DNA of 24,762 nucleotides from JAPLST01 sp964397565. Lineage in GTDB: Bacteria > Auribacterota > UBA3054 > JAPLST01. The stretch spans positions 1-24,762 of the forward strand of contig CAYNJC010000051.1 of the NCBI GenBank assembly GCA_964397565.1, given 5' to 3'. Position 1 is the first letter of the stretch, and every line of letters begins with the position of its first letter. Shown in pieces: positions 7,439 through 15,689 of the stretch. The notes beneath the pieces are model-generated. The model was not told the origin of the DNA, did no database searches, and saw only the letters and a program-made list of their open reading frames with translations. Position numbers and translations under genes: made by a program.

Positions 7439-9112
7439 ATGAGTGATACGACTCGCCAGCGCGTGATCAACCGCATTATCAAGAAAGGCCTTGCCCTTGG
7501 CAAAGCCAAGAGCTTCCTCACCTGGGAGGAGTTCAACGACCTTCTGCCCGACAATATTCCGGTGGATGACTTGGAGCTGTTTCAAACGGCGGTCCAGCAC
7601 GGCCTCAAGAAAAAGCACATTGACATTCGCGACGAGGAAGTCGAAGAAGAAGCCATCAGTGAGGATGATGAGGAAATCCAGGATGAGATGCTCGACGAAG
7701 AGCTGAAACAGCTCCAGATGAGCGAGCATATTGACGACCCGGTCAAAATCTATTTGAAGCAAATGGGCCGCGTGCCGCTGCTGACCCGCGCCCAGGAAGT
7801 CGAGATTTCCAAGGAAATTGAGAAGGCAGAAAAACATATTCGCTTGTATGTCTTTCGCTTCGGCAACATCGCCAAGGAATCGCTCGACCTATGTGAGAAA
7901 TTGCTCCTGGCCACTGAACGGTTTGACCATATTGTCTCCGAGGATGCGCGCCGCAAGCTGCTCAGTCGCGATCATTACATTCAATACATGCGACCGCTGC
8001 GCCGCCAGATTCGCGATGCCGACCGCCATTTGCGGCAGCTCTACGCCAAGAGCCAGCGCAGCACCATGAACGCCCGCGCGCGCCAGAAACTCGCCAAGGA
8101 AATCGGGCGCGGCCATGAGCACCTGACCGAATTGCTCAAACAATTGTTTTTCAAGCAATCGGTCATCGAGGAATTCGCGGAAACCTGTATCAAACTCCAC
8201 AGCGAAACGCACGAGAGCTTGCGCAACCTGCAAGATCTGCAGACCTCCGGTCGGGGCGGTATTTCCAAACGCGTCGCCCAGGAAACCCTCAAGCTCAAAG
8301 GCCATGAACGCCTGTGCCGCCTGCCGGCCCGGGAAATCGAGCACAACGTGCGGCATCTCAACAGTTGGATTGTCAGTTCCAAGGCCGAAAAAAGCAAAAT
8401 GGTCGAAGCCAATCTGCGCTTGGTCGTCAGCATTGCCAAAAAGTACATCAATCACGGCATGGATTTTCTGGACCTGATCCAGGAAGGCAACGCCGGCTTG
8501 ATGAAAGCCGTCGACAAATTCGAGTACCGCCGCGGCTTCAAGTTCTCAACCTATGCCACGTGGTGGATTCGCCAATCCATCACGCGCGCCATCGCCGATC
8601 ATGCCCGCACCATTCGCATTCCCGTCCACATGATCGAGACGATCAACAAAATGCGCCGGTCATCCAAGAAGCTGGTGCAGAAAACCGGGATGGAGCCCTC
8701 GCCCGAGGATATCGCCGAGGATATCGAAACCACGGTTGATAAAATCCACGGGATTCTCAAAATCGCCCAGCAGCCGATCTCGCTGCAAACGCCCGTCGGC
8801 GACGGCAACGACAGCACCTTCGGTGATTTCATCGAGGACAAGGCGGCCGAGAACCCGCTCAGCACGGCCAACTATTCCCTGCTGCGGGATCAGATCAACA
8901 TGGTGCTCGACACGCTCAGCCCGCGCGAGCGCAAAGTCATCATGTTGCGCTTCGGCATCAAGTATGGCCCGCCCAAGACCCTCGAGGAAGTCGGCAAAGT
9001 CTTCAATGTGACGCGTGAGCGCGTGCGCCAGATTGAATCCAAGGCGCTCAAGAAATTGCGCCAGCCGCTGCGCAGCAAACATATCGAGCATTTCTTCCAC
9101 GAACTCGACTGA
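7439..9112 (+). CDS. rpoD: RNA polymerase primary sigma factor (sigma-70)
   Basis: This is the group 1 sigma factor that recruits RNA polymerase to housekeeping promoters. The domain order over 557 residues is complete: region 1.1-like N-terminus at 1-60, an acidic stretch at 61-96, region 1.2 at 97-131 (DDPVKIYLKQMGRVPLL), a large non-conserved region at about 132-320, region 2 at 321-400 (ANLRLVVSIAKKYINHG, DLIQEGNAGLMKAVDKFEY, TYATWWIRQSI), region 3 at about 405-485, and region 4 at 486-557 with the -35-binding helix near VTRERVRQIESKALKKL. Presence of regions 1.1 and 1.2 argues for the essential sigma rather than a group 2 factor. It ends the operon, 19 bases after rdgB. Confidence 0.96.
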   Translation: MSDTTRQRVINRIIKKGLALGKAKSFLTWEEFNDLLPDNIPVDDLELFQTAVQHGLKKKHIDIRDEEVEEEAISEDDEEIQDEMLDEELKQLQMSEHIDDPVKIYLKQMGRVPLLTRAQEVEISKEIEKAEKHIRLYVFRFGNIAKESLDLCEKLLLATERFDHIVSEDARRKLLSRDHYIQYMRPLRRQIRDADRHLRQLYAKSQRSTMNARARQKLAKEIGRGHEHLTELLKQLFFKQSVIEEFAETCIKLHSETHESLRNLQDLQTSGRGGISKRVAQETLKLKGHERLCRLPAREIEHNVRHLNSWIVSSKAEKSKMVEANLRLVVSIAKKYINHGMDFLDLIQEGNAGLMKAVDKFEYRRGFKFSTYATWWIRQSITRAIADHARTIRIPVHMIETINKMRRSSKKLVQKTGMEPSPEDIAEDIETTVDKIHGILKIAQQPISLQTPVGDGNDSTFGDFIEDKAAENPLSTANYSLLRDQINMVLDTLSPRERKVIMLRFGIKYGPPKTLEEVGKVFNVTRERVRQIESKALKKLRQPLRSKHIEHFFHELD

Positions 9113-9119
9113 CGCGCAG

Positions 9120-9160
9120 GCGGGGCGGTGCACCAGTGCATGGTACACCGCCCGCCCCGC
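9120..9160 (+). terminator. GC-rich hairpin after rpoD, possible terminator
   Basis: Eight bases after the rpoD stop, GCGGGG (9120-9125) pairs with CCCCGC (9155-9160), and CGGTGCACC (9126-9134) pairs with GGTACACCG (9142-9150) with one mismatch. A four-base bulge lies on the right arm and the loop is AGTGCAT. No U-tract follows, so it may be a transcript-end barrier or a Rho-assisted site rather than a classical intrinsic terminator. Confidence 0.45.
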
Positions 9161-9225
9161 GCTGAAGAACTGCGCTGGGCAAACGGCAGGAAATGTTAAT
9201 TGTGAATGCCTGACACGAATGACGT

Positions 9226-9870
9226 ATGAGTACTTCGGTTGCTCAACCATCCCCGCATGGGCACAAGCAACATTTGTCCATGTTAGGCGCCAAATGCACT
9301 TTGGACTCATCAAGAGCATTTATAGACAGAAAGAAATTCTGGCAATTGCTTGTCAAAGAGCATCCGAATTATGATAAGTATCGTTGGTTCACGGGCACCC
9401 TTATTGATAATGCCGAGTATGCATACTACCAAACAGAAGGACACATATCATTAGCGACCATCGTGTCTATTACTAGAAATGCCCTCGGATTCATTCGTGC
9501 AAAATATCCTCTAGTAATGTTTCCTGACCTAATGTGTGGCTGGAAAGGCACAGTCCGTCGCAACTCTTCTCTGCCTCTATGTATTCATTCGATACATGAC
9601 ATAAACGACACGCTTGAGAGGCACGTTTATTTTCGTTCTAAGGATGGAATTGAGAATTACTATATCACAGATTCCAATCTGAAGTGGTTCATCATTATTG
9701 ATCATGAAGGTTTGTGGTCCTTCAGTGCCCCCTGGCATATGGGATGCAAATTAGAGATTGGATGGAAGAAAGTCATATGCTCAGATGCATCTCTTAAGCT
9801 CTGTCAACCAACACGCATTACGAGCACTGTGGAATTCAAGAGAGCGATGGCATTGAATAAGCTGCGGTAG
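9226..9870 (+). CDS. Hypothetical protein, AT-richer orphan
   Basis: I do not recognise this 214-residue protein. It has no signal peptide, membrane helix or repeated motif. It is rich in aromatic residues, with segments such as KFWQLLVKEHPNYDKYRWF and NLKWFIIIDHEGLWSFSAPW, which look like a compact cytosolic alpha/beta domain. An in-frame TGA at 9220-9222 fixes the longest start at 9226; a second ATG at 9280 (MLGAKCTL) is possible, and neither has a Shine-Dalgarno. GC in sampled lines is about 42-45%, against over 60% in its neighbours, and rare codons for this genome (TTA, ATA, AGA) are frequent, so recent acquisition is likely. It lies between rpoD and a convergent sugar operon. Confidence 0.65.
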   Translation: MSTSVAQPSPHGHKQHLSMLGAKCTLDSSRAFIDRKKFWQLLVKEHPNYDKYRWFTGTLIDNAEYAYYQTEGHISLATIVSITRNALGFIRAKYPLVMFPDLMCGWKGTVRRNSSLPLCIHSIHDINDTLERHVYFRSKDGIENYYITDSNLKWFIIIDHEGLWSFSAPWHMGCKLEIGWKKVICSDASLKLCQPTRITSTVEFKRAMALNKLR

Positions 9871-9909
9871 AGCGGTAGAGTAGGGTCAGAAATTATGGTG
9901 GCAGCATTG

Positions 9910-11289
9910 TCACTGCTGGCGATGGACGTACAGGGCCCGGCTGCCGGTCTCTTTGCGGTACAATTCGAGCGCGTCGGGAATGCTGCAGACATGGCGGGTG
10001 ATGCCGCGCTCCTGCAATAGCGCGTCGGCCTTGGTCGAGAACGTCAGGTGTTCGGGCTTGTCCGTGCCGACAATGAGTGTCTGTGGCGCGCCTTTATCGC
10101 AGAGTTTGGCGAGCGCCTTGGTGCGCACCACGGCAAAGCCATCGTCATTCAGCGCCAGCGTGAAATCTGGTTTCTTGACCCGCCCGTCGGCGCGAATCAT
10201 GACATCGCCGTCATACGTGACCCCGTCAATCCTCACGCCGCGGGCATCGCACATGATATGCGGGGTGGCCAGACCATGCAGCGTGTGCTCCGCCGGCATA
10301 CCCACCTGATGTTCGAGCTGGCTGCGAATCAACGCGGCCGCGCCGATCGCCACGGCGTCATCACCCAGTTGCGAGACGGCAATGACGGTGTTCTCGATGC
10401 TGCCGGGCATCGAGTGCAGGCCGAGCACTTGTTCGACAATCGGCACAATAAACTCGCCGCAAGCCTCGATCACGCCACCACCCAACACAATCATTTCGGG
10501 ATCCAGCAAATGGCGCACGGTCAGACAGGCATAGCCCAGCATCTCGGACGCACGCCGCAGGATGCCGGTCACCACTTCGTCCTCCTGCTTCAGCGCGCGG
10601 CGCAGCACACTGCTCTTGATCACGCTCAAGTCGCCATTGGTCAGCTTGGTGACCACACTTTTGCGCCCGTTCTGGATCGCCGCGCGAATGTCACGCTCAA
10701 TCGCCGAGCGACTCGCCAGCGCCTCAAGACAACCACGATTGCCGCAGCCGCATTCCGGCCCGCCAATCTGCATGGTGATATGCCCGATCTCGCCGCCCGC
10801 GTTGCGAAAGCCCGTCACCAGTTGGCGATGCACGACAATGCCCGCGCCGATGCCGGTGCCGACAAAAATGCCCACCACGCTGTCCACGTCGCGCGCCGCG
10901 CCCAGCCAGGCTTCGCCCAGCGTGCCCAGATTCACGTCGTTGCCGATCAGCACGGGAATTTTCAGCCGCTTTTGCAGAGCCGGCCCGATCGTCAACCCCG
11001 ACAGCGTCATGTTCGGGGTCACAATCACTTTGCCTTCATCCGGCGCGACCACGCCGGGAATGGCCAGGCCGATGCCGCGCACCTGGGTCTGATCCACGCC
11101 CGCCTCGGTCATCAAGACCGAGATGATATCGCCGATGGCGGCAAGGACATGTTCACCCTTGGCTTTGCGCGGCGTGGGCATGCGCTTGCGTGCCGTCACG
11201 GCGCCGGCCTGGGTCACCAGGGCCGCGAGGATCTTCGTGCCGCCGACATCCACGCCGATATACAAATCTTTTTTTCGCAACATCTTCAT
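9910..11289 (-). CDS. ROK-family sugar kinase with C-terminal Mth938-like domain
   Basis: Residues 1-330 are a ROK kinase, probably phosphorylating glucose or a related hexose. The ATP loop is DVGGTK near residue 14, the catalytic aspartate lies in GNDVNLGTLGEAW, ExGH is in GGEIGHITM, and the zinc motif CGCGNRGCLEA follows (CxCGxxGCxE). There is no N-terminal helix-turn-helix, so it is not a NagC/Mlc-type repressor. Residues about 345-459 form an extra domain: VRIDGVTYDGDVMIRADGRV, then TLIVGTD, then LQERGITRHVCSIPDALELY, the strand and helix order of the Mth938/DUF498 fold, whose function is unknown. GGAG lies 5 bases before the chosen ATG; a second ATG is two codons on. It is third in the sugar-transport operon, 56 bases after the permease. 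Confidence 0.88.
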   Translation of the reverse strand: MKMLRKKDLYIGVDVGGTKILAALVTQAGAVTARKRMPTPRKAKGEHVLAAIGDIISVLMTEAGVDQTQVRGIGLAIPGVVAPDEGKVIVTPNMTLSGLTIGPALQKRLKIPVLIGNDVNLGTLGEAWLGAARDVDSVVGIFVGTGIGAGIVVHRQLVTGFRNAGGEIGHITMQIGGPECGCGNRGCLEALASRSAIERDIRAAIQNGRKSVVTKLTNGDLSVIKSSVLRRALKQEDEVVTGILRRASEMLGYACLTVRHLLDPEMIVLGGGVIEACGEFIVPIVEQVLGLHSMPGSIENTVIAVSQLGDDAVAIGAAALIRSQLEHQVGMPAEHTLHGLATPHIMCDARGVRIDGVTYDGDVMIRADGRVKKPDFTLALNDDGFAVVRTKALAKLCDKGAPQTLIVGTDKPEHLTFSTKADALLQERGITRHVCSIPDALELYRKETGSRALYVHRQQ

Positions 11290-11317
11290 GGTCGCTCCGT
11301 GTGTTCCTTGTGAGGAA

Positions 11318-11338
11318 ATTCTTTCGCGGCGAAAGAAT
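11318..11338 (-). promoter_or_regulatory. Perfect palindrome between permease and kinase genes
   Basis: ATTCTTTCG (11318-11326), CGG, CGAAAGAAT (11330-11338) is a perfect 9-base inverted repeat with a 3-base centre, in the 56-base gap between the permease stop and the kinase Shine-Dalgarno. As RNA it would be a stable intercistronic hairpin that could set the expression ratio of transporter to kinase. As DNA it could be an operator. It has no U-tract on the coding strand, so a strong terminator is unlikely. Confidence 0.5.
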
Positions 11339-11345
11339 GTGAACG

Positions 11346-13052
11346 TTAGCCCTTCATGCCGGTCAGCGTCACGCCCTGAATGAAATACTTCTGCGCGAAG
11401 AAAAATATCACGACGACCGGCACGGTCATCATCAACGAGCTGGCCATCATCATGCCGAAATTGCCGCCGGCATCAACATTCAGCGCAAACAAGCCGAGTG
11501 ACAACGGATACAAGCGATGATCGTTCAACATGATCAGCGGCCCCATGAAATCGTTCCACACACCCATGAAGGTAAAAATCGCAATCGCCGCCATGGTGGG
11601 TTTGATCAAGGGCAGGACGACATACCAGTAAATGCGCAGAAAGCCGCAGCCGTCAATGCGCGCGGCGTCTTCAAGATCATTCGGAATGCTTTTCATAAAT
11701 TGGCGCAACAGAAAAATGTAGAAGGCGTTGCCAAACCAGGAAAACACCCACAATGACTGCAACGTGTTGTACCAGCCCAGCGACTTGATAATTAGAAAGC
11801 CGGGGATCATCGTCACCTGGCCGGGAATCATCAAGGTGGCCAGCAAGGCCATGAAGCAGACGTCGCGCCCAGGCCAGCGCAGGCGCGCAAAGGCATAGGC
11901 CACGAAGGTCGAGGAAAACAAGGTGCCGATGATATTCAAGACCACCAGAAACACACTGGTGCCGACGTAGCGCCAGAACGGAATATATTTGAACGCACTG
12001 CGGTAGTTGCGGCATAGTTTCCCAACCCAGGCCTGCAGCAGCGAACTGCGCCGCAAGGTTAGCGTGACCCGCACGCGGGTTGGGCCCAAATCATACTGGG
12101 CGCCGCGGCCAGTGTAAGCGCAGCAAATCCAACGCTTGATTTTGATCTCGTGATCCTGCGCGCTGGGACGCTGCCAGATTGCCATGCTCCAGAGCGTGTC
12201 GAACAAATACAACGGTTCAACTGATTCGATCCGCAGGCCGCCGCCCTCGACGCACGCCTGCAGGCGATGCCAACTGTCATCCGGCCGAAAGCCAAGGCAA
12301 TATTGAAACAAATTGCTGGCCGGAAACGGCACGTCGAACTCGGCCTGCACCATCACGCGGTTCGTGTGCGTAAAATTATAGCCAACGTCCAGCCAGACCT
12401 GCCCGTCGTCAGCGTGCGGCATGAGCCAGGCCGTGGCGGTGTCCAACGAATGCCAGCAACTCGTGGCCGCCGCGCCTTCGCTGAGATTGTGAATTTCCAT
12501 GGCAACATCGCGCACGCGGCTGAAGCGCAAGGACAGCCGCCGGTAGCGCTCGTCGAACGCGCCAGCCAATTCGCGCGGGACGGTCACACGCCGGACAATG
12601 CCGGCCACGCGCGTGGCGGGATTGGTCCACTGCGCCGGCGGCGTGGTCGCCAGCACGCGCTGCCACAGAGCGGCCACCATGGCGTCATGGATGGCCGGAA
12701 TGCCGGTCGCCACGCGCGGCGCGAGATAGGCTGTCACCACGCGCGCAAGCTGACTGGTCACCGGATCCTGCCAGCGGGCAATGGCCGCCGCCGGCACGTC
12801 CTCCGGCCAGGGCGCGGCATGGTCTAGCGGGCGCGCCACATACGGCGACCGTTGCGCCGGCCAGGGCGTCAGCGGCAGCAAGCGCATGTGCTCGGCAAAC
12901 AACTCGCGATCCACTTTTGCGCTGGTCATCATCATCCAGAAAAACGGAAACGAAAACATCACCGCACAGGCAATCAGCACGCTGTGCTGCGCGATCGTGA
13001 TCCAAAACCGGCGCAGCCAGCCGCTCGTCAGCACCGGCTTATTCCGCTTCAT
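11346..13052 (-). CDS. CUT1-type sugar ABC permease (MalG-like) with a large extracytoplasmic insertion
   Basis: This is an inner-membrane permease half of a carbohydrate importer. TM1 is near residues 23-42 (SVLIACAVMFSFPFFWMMM). The usual LFAE...LLP segment then breaks off near residue 65, and about 280 residues of soluble, tryptophan-rich, beta-type sequence follow. The permease resumes at NYRSAFKYIPFWRYVGTS (about 349-366) and has five more helices, with the EAA-loop DLEDAARIDGCGFLRIY and C-terminal GVTLTGMKG typical of MalG. Family members are normally near 280 residues; this one has 568. The ATG at 13052 overlaps the upstream gene by 14 bases and has GGTGGG upstream; a longer reading (13088) would add 12 unlikely residues. 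The insertion does not look like any domain I can name. Confidence 0.87.
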   Translation of the reverse strand: MKRNKPVLTSGWLRRFWITIAQHSVLIACAVMFSFPFFWMMMTSAKVDRELFAEHMRLLPLTPWPAQRSPYVARPLDHAAPWPEDVPAAAIARWQDPVTSQLARVVTAYLAPRVATGIPAIHDAMVAALWQRVLATTPPAQWTNPATRVAGIVRRVTVPRELAGAFDERYRRLSLRFSRVRDVAMEIHNLSEGAAATSCWHSLDTATAWLMPHADDGQVWLDVGYNFTHTNRVMVQAEFDVPFPASNLFQYCLGFRPDDSWHRLQACVEGGGLRIESVEPLYLFDTLWSMAIWQRPSAQDHEIKIKRWICCAYTGRGAQYDLGPTRVRVTLTLRRSSLLQAWVGKLCRNYRSAFKYIPFWRYVGTSVFLVVLNIIGTLFSSTFVAYAFARLRWPGRDVCFMALLATLMIPGQVTMIPGFLIIKSLGWYNTLQSLWVFSWFGNAFYIFLLRQFMKSIPNDLEDAARIDGCGFLRIYWYVVLPLIKPTMAAIAIFTFMGVWNDFMGPLIMLNDHRLYPLSLGLFALNVDAGGNFGMMMASSLMMTVPVVVIFFFAQKYFIQGVTLTGMKG

Positions 13053-15438
13053 AATGAACCCACCGCTTTGACAACGCCAGTTGCCCAATCGTCAGCACCA
13101 GTACCAGCGCAAACAAGACCCACGCCATGGCCGATGCCTGGCCCATTTGCAAATAGCGGAAGGCGCTGTTAAAGAGATGATACGCGTAGAACAAGGTCGC
13201 ATTCACCGGCCCGCCCTGGGTCATGATGTAGGCCTGCGAGAAAATCTGAAACGTGCCAATCAAGCCCATCACCAAATTGAAAAATATGTAGGGGCTCATC
13301 ATCGGCATGGTAATATAGTAAAAGCGCTGCCAGGTACTGGCGCCATCCACTTCCGCGGCCTCGTACAAATGGGACGGAATGCCTTTCAAGCCGGCCAGCC
13401 AGATGATCATGCCGCTGCCGGCACCCCACAAGCCCATCAGGATGATGGCCGGCTTGCTCCATTGCACATCCTGCAGCCAGGCCGGGCCATGAATACCGAA
13501 CCAGCCCAAGGCTGCGTTGAGCAGGCCATTCGAGGGGTTAAACACCCAGATCCACAAGATCGCCGAGGCGACCGCCGGCACAATCGCCGGCAGATAAAAC
13601 AAGGTGCGATAGAGCGCCATGCCCTTCAAGCGCTGATTCAGCAACAACGCCAGACCCATGCTGGCGCTCATGCCGACCGGAATGCCGATCACCATGTAGA
13701 GCGTATTCCACAATGATTTCCAGAAGAGCGGATCCTCGGTAAAGATCCAGCGATAATTATCCAGGCCAATGAAACGGGCCGGGCTCAGCACGTCATACTG
13801 GCAGAAGCTCATGATGATCGAAAAGAGAATCGGCCCGCCGGTGAACGCCACAAAGCCCAGCAGCCACGGCCCGGCGCAGATCACGCCGGCATACCACTGC
13901 TTGCGGAAATAGCCGCGGTCGCCCATCGTGCGCGCCTGCCAGATCATGATCGCCAGCAGGGCCGCTACGATCAGCGTCGCATAGCTAAGGATCAACGCCC
14001 GCCATGAGACCACCGGCCCGCGCACGGGCGCATAATAGCGGTCAAGTTCTTTTTGGACAATGCGCGTGGCGACCGTCAGCGCATCGGCGGCGGTCGGATC
14101 TTTGTGATAAATGGCGTTTTCAAACGCGGCGACATGTTGATTCCACAACAACTGTCCGACCGGCGTGACCGGCCGATAGCGCGAGTCCGGCAGCATATCC
14201 ATCGCCAGCTTGTACGCCGACGCCAGCGCCGCACTCACATTCGGATGATTGCTCACATAGGTGGTGTAGATATACTCGTTCAGCGGCATGCTGCACGTCA
14301 GGCGCGGCACGAACGGCCGGCCTTGGCTGGCGCTGTTTTCGGCTTGCTCGCTGTAAAACAGTTTGTTGGCATCCAGCGAGAGCAGCCAGCGCATCATCCG
14401 CCAGGCGCCCTCCTTGTTGCGCGCACCGGCGGGCATGGCGTAACACCAGCCGCCCAGCCAGGTGATCGGACGCTGGCCGGCGGCCCAGCGCGCGGCCGGC
14501 AGCGGCGCAGGCGCGGTGCCGAAATTCATGGCGGGCCGGTAGGTCGCGATCGTCGGCAGAAACCAGTCGCCGTCTATTTTCATCACTAACTTGCCGGTCA
14601 GAAACGGATCCAGATCGTTGCCTTGGAAGGTTGATTGAAACGCGTACACGTCGCGCGCGCCGCCCAGCCGGTCGTAGACCCGGGTCATGTACGCGAGTGC
14701 GTCCACGGCGGCGGCGTTGTTCAACGTGCAGGTGCGGCCATTGGCGCTCATGAACTCCGCACCGTTTTGCCAGGCGTATAAATAGAGCCAACTGTTGCCG
14801 GTATTGGGCGCAAAACCAAGGCGGGTGATGTTGCCGCGCGTATCCCGCGTGGTGAGCTTGAGTGCGTACGCTTCAAGCTCTTCCCAGGTGCGCGGCGGCT
14901 GCGCGTCGCCGTGCTTGTCCACCAAGCCCTCGCGGATCAAGACGTCTTTGTTGTAAAATAAAATCCGGTCATCGGCGTTACAGGGAATGCCGTAGACCTG
15001 GCCGTCGTACGTCACTTCCGCCATGGCGGGCGCAATAATGCTGTTGGTGTCGATCCGGTCGGCAATGGTCGTGTTGGTCGCGTCCTGCGCCAAGTATTGA
15101 TTGAGACTGGAAAAGGCGCCGCGCGCCGCCCATTCACTGACGGCAAAGCGGTCAAACATGATGATATCCGGCGGCATGCCGCCGGCGACACTGCACAGGA
15201 AGCGCTGCGGGTCGGCCGTCATGTCGCGCGCCGCCGTCTGGCCTATCACCACGCGATACTGCGGATAGCGCTGCTCAAAGCGCTTCAGCACCGGCTCCAT
15301 GTCCAGAAACACCGTGCCAGGCGCCCACAGCACCAGCTCACGGACATGCGCCGGCGGCTGCAGCGAACGGGCTGGATACAGCCACACCAGCAGCACGGCG
15401 GCAAGGACTACGCCTGCGATGATTTTCCAAGTATCCAT
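13039..15438 (-). CDS. Fused sugar-binding protein and MalF-like ABC permease
   Basis: One 799-residue chain combines two subunits of a CUT1 sugar importer. After a membrane anchor (residues 4-23, WKIIAGVVLAAVLLVWLYPA) comes a family 1 solute-binding domain at about 30-460 (ELVLWAPGT, GGMPPDIIMFDRFAVSEWAARGAFSSL, YGIPCNADDRILFYNKDVL, WLGGWCYAMPAGARNKEGAW). A second helix at about 480-500 returns the chain to the cytoplasm. Then follows a complete MalF-like permease with GLDNYRWIF and the EAA loop YEAAEVDGASTWQRFYYI near 691-708. The topology is self-consistent: the binding domain is tethered outside the membrane at both ends. An ATG 12 codons upstream (15474) is possible, but a likely -10 element overlaps it. 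No frameshift or stop separates the parts. No ATPase gene is adjacent. Confidence 0.88.
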   Translation of the reverse strand: MDTWKIIAGVVLAAVLLVWLYPARSLQPPAHVRELVLWAPGTVFLDMEPVLKRFEQRYPQYRVVIGQTAARDMTADPQRFLCSVAGGMPPDIIMFDRFAVSEWAARGAFSSLNQYLAQDATNTTIADRIDTNSIIAPAMAEVTYDGQVYGIPCNADDRILFYNKDVLIREGLVDKHGDAQPPRTWEELEAYALKLTTRDTRGNITRLGFAPNTGNSWLYLYAWQNGAEFMSANGRTCTLNNAAAVDALAYMTRVYDRLGGARDVYAFQSTFQGNDLDPFLTGKLVMKIDGDWFLPTIATYRPAMNFGTAPAPLPAARWAAGQRPITWLGGWCYAMPAGARNKEGAWRMMRWLLSLDANKLFYSEQAENSASQGRPFVPRLTCSMPLNEYIYTTYVSNHPNVSAALASAYKLAMDMLPDSRYRPVTPVGQLLWNQHVAAFENAIYHKDPTAADALTVATRIVQKELDRYYAPVRGPVVSWRALILSYATLIVAALLAIMIWQARTMGDRGYFRKQWYAGVICAGPWLLGFVAFTGGPILFSIIMSFCQYDVLSPARFIGLDNYRWIFTEDPLFWKSLWNTLYMVIGIPVGMSASMGLALLLNQRLKGMALYRTLFYLPAIVPAVASAILWIWVFNPSNGLLNAALGWFGIHGPAWLQDVQWSKPAIILMGLWGAGSGMIIWLAGLKGIPSHLYEAAEVDGASTWQRFYYITMPMMSPYIFFNLVMGLIGTFQIFSQAYIMTQGGPVNATLFYAYHLFNSAFRYLQMGQASAMAWVLFALVLVLTIGQLALSKRWVHYEAE

Positions 15439-15480
15439 AGATTCAATAACGGTTGCGCTCAGTCGCGCTGTCATTGTAGC

Positions 15481-15509
15481 ATTTTAAGGCATTTCCGTTT
15501 GGTCTTCAG
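15481..15509 (-). promoter_or_regulatory. Candidate promoter of the sugar-transport operon
   Basis: Reading the minus strand, CTGAAG (15509-15504), a 17-base spacer and TAAAAT (15486-15481) form a sigma-70-like pair with a 3/6 and a 5/6 match. Transcription would begin near 15474, which supports the translation start at 15438 over the one at 15474. TACAAT at 15478-15473 is a second possible -10 without a good -35. Confidence 0.35.
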
Positions 15510-15554
15510 CTACCGGCTAGCGAATACGGTTAGGTCACTCTGCCACGGAAGTGG

Positions 15555-15573
15555 ATGGAGGCTCCGCCTCCAT
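15555..15573. repeat. Perfect palindrome with 3-base loop
   Basis: ATGGAGGC, TCC, GCCTCCAT: an 8-base perfect stem with a 3-base loop in non-coding DNA. It has the same build as the hairpins at 15664-15689, 23891-23909 and 23926-23942 and may belong to a REP-like family of extragenic palindromes. Confidence 0.6.
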
Positions 15574-15663
15574 TGGATTTGCGCGCCACGAGAATGCCTC
15601 TGCAATCAACAAAAATAGCATCCGGGGGAATAATTGTGAAAATACTCAAATGCCCATCTAAAG

Positions 15664-15689
15664 TGCCTGTTTTGCTGTGCAAAACGGCA
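15664..15689. repeat. Long hairpin with 3-base loop
   Basis: TGCC plus GTTTTGC (15664-15675, with T15668 bulged) pairs with GCAAAAC plus GGCA (15679-15689) around the loop TGT. The stem has 11 pairs. No U-tract follows on either strand, so a terminator role is not supported. Confidence 0.55.

Noticed and set aside
9910..11289. ROK protein as a NagC/Mlc-type transcriptional repressor
   Set aside because: The protein starts directly at the kinase ATP loop and has no N-terminal helix-turn-helix.
10048..11313. 421-codon open frame antisense to the ROK kinase
   Set aside because: It mirrors the kinase gene; the product is His/Arg/Gln-rich with no recognisable fold.
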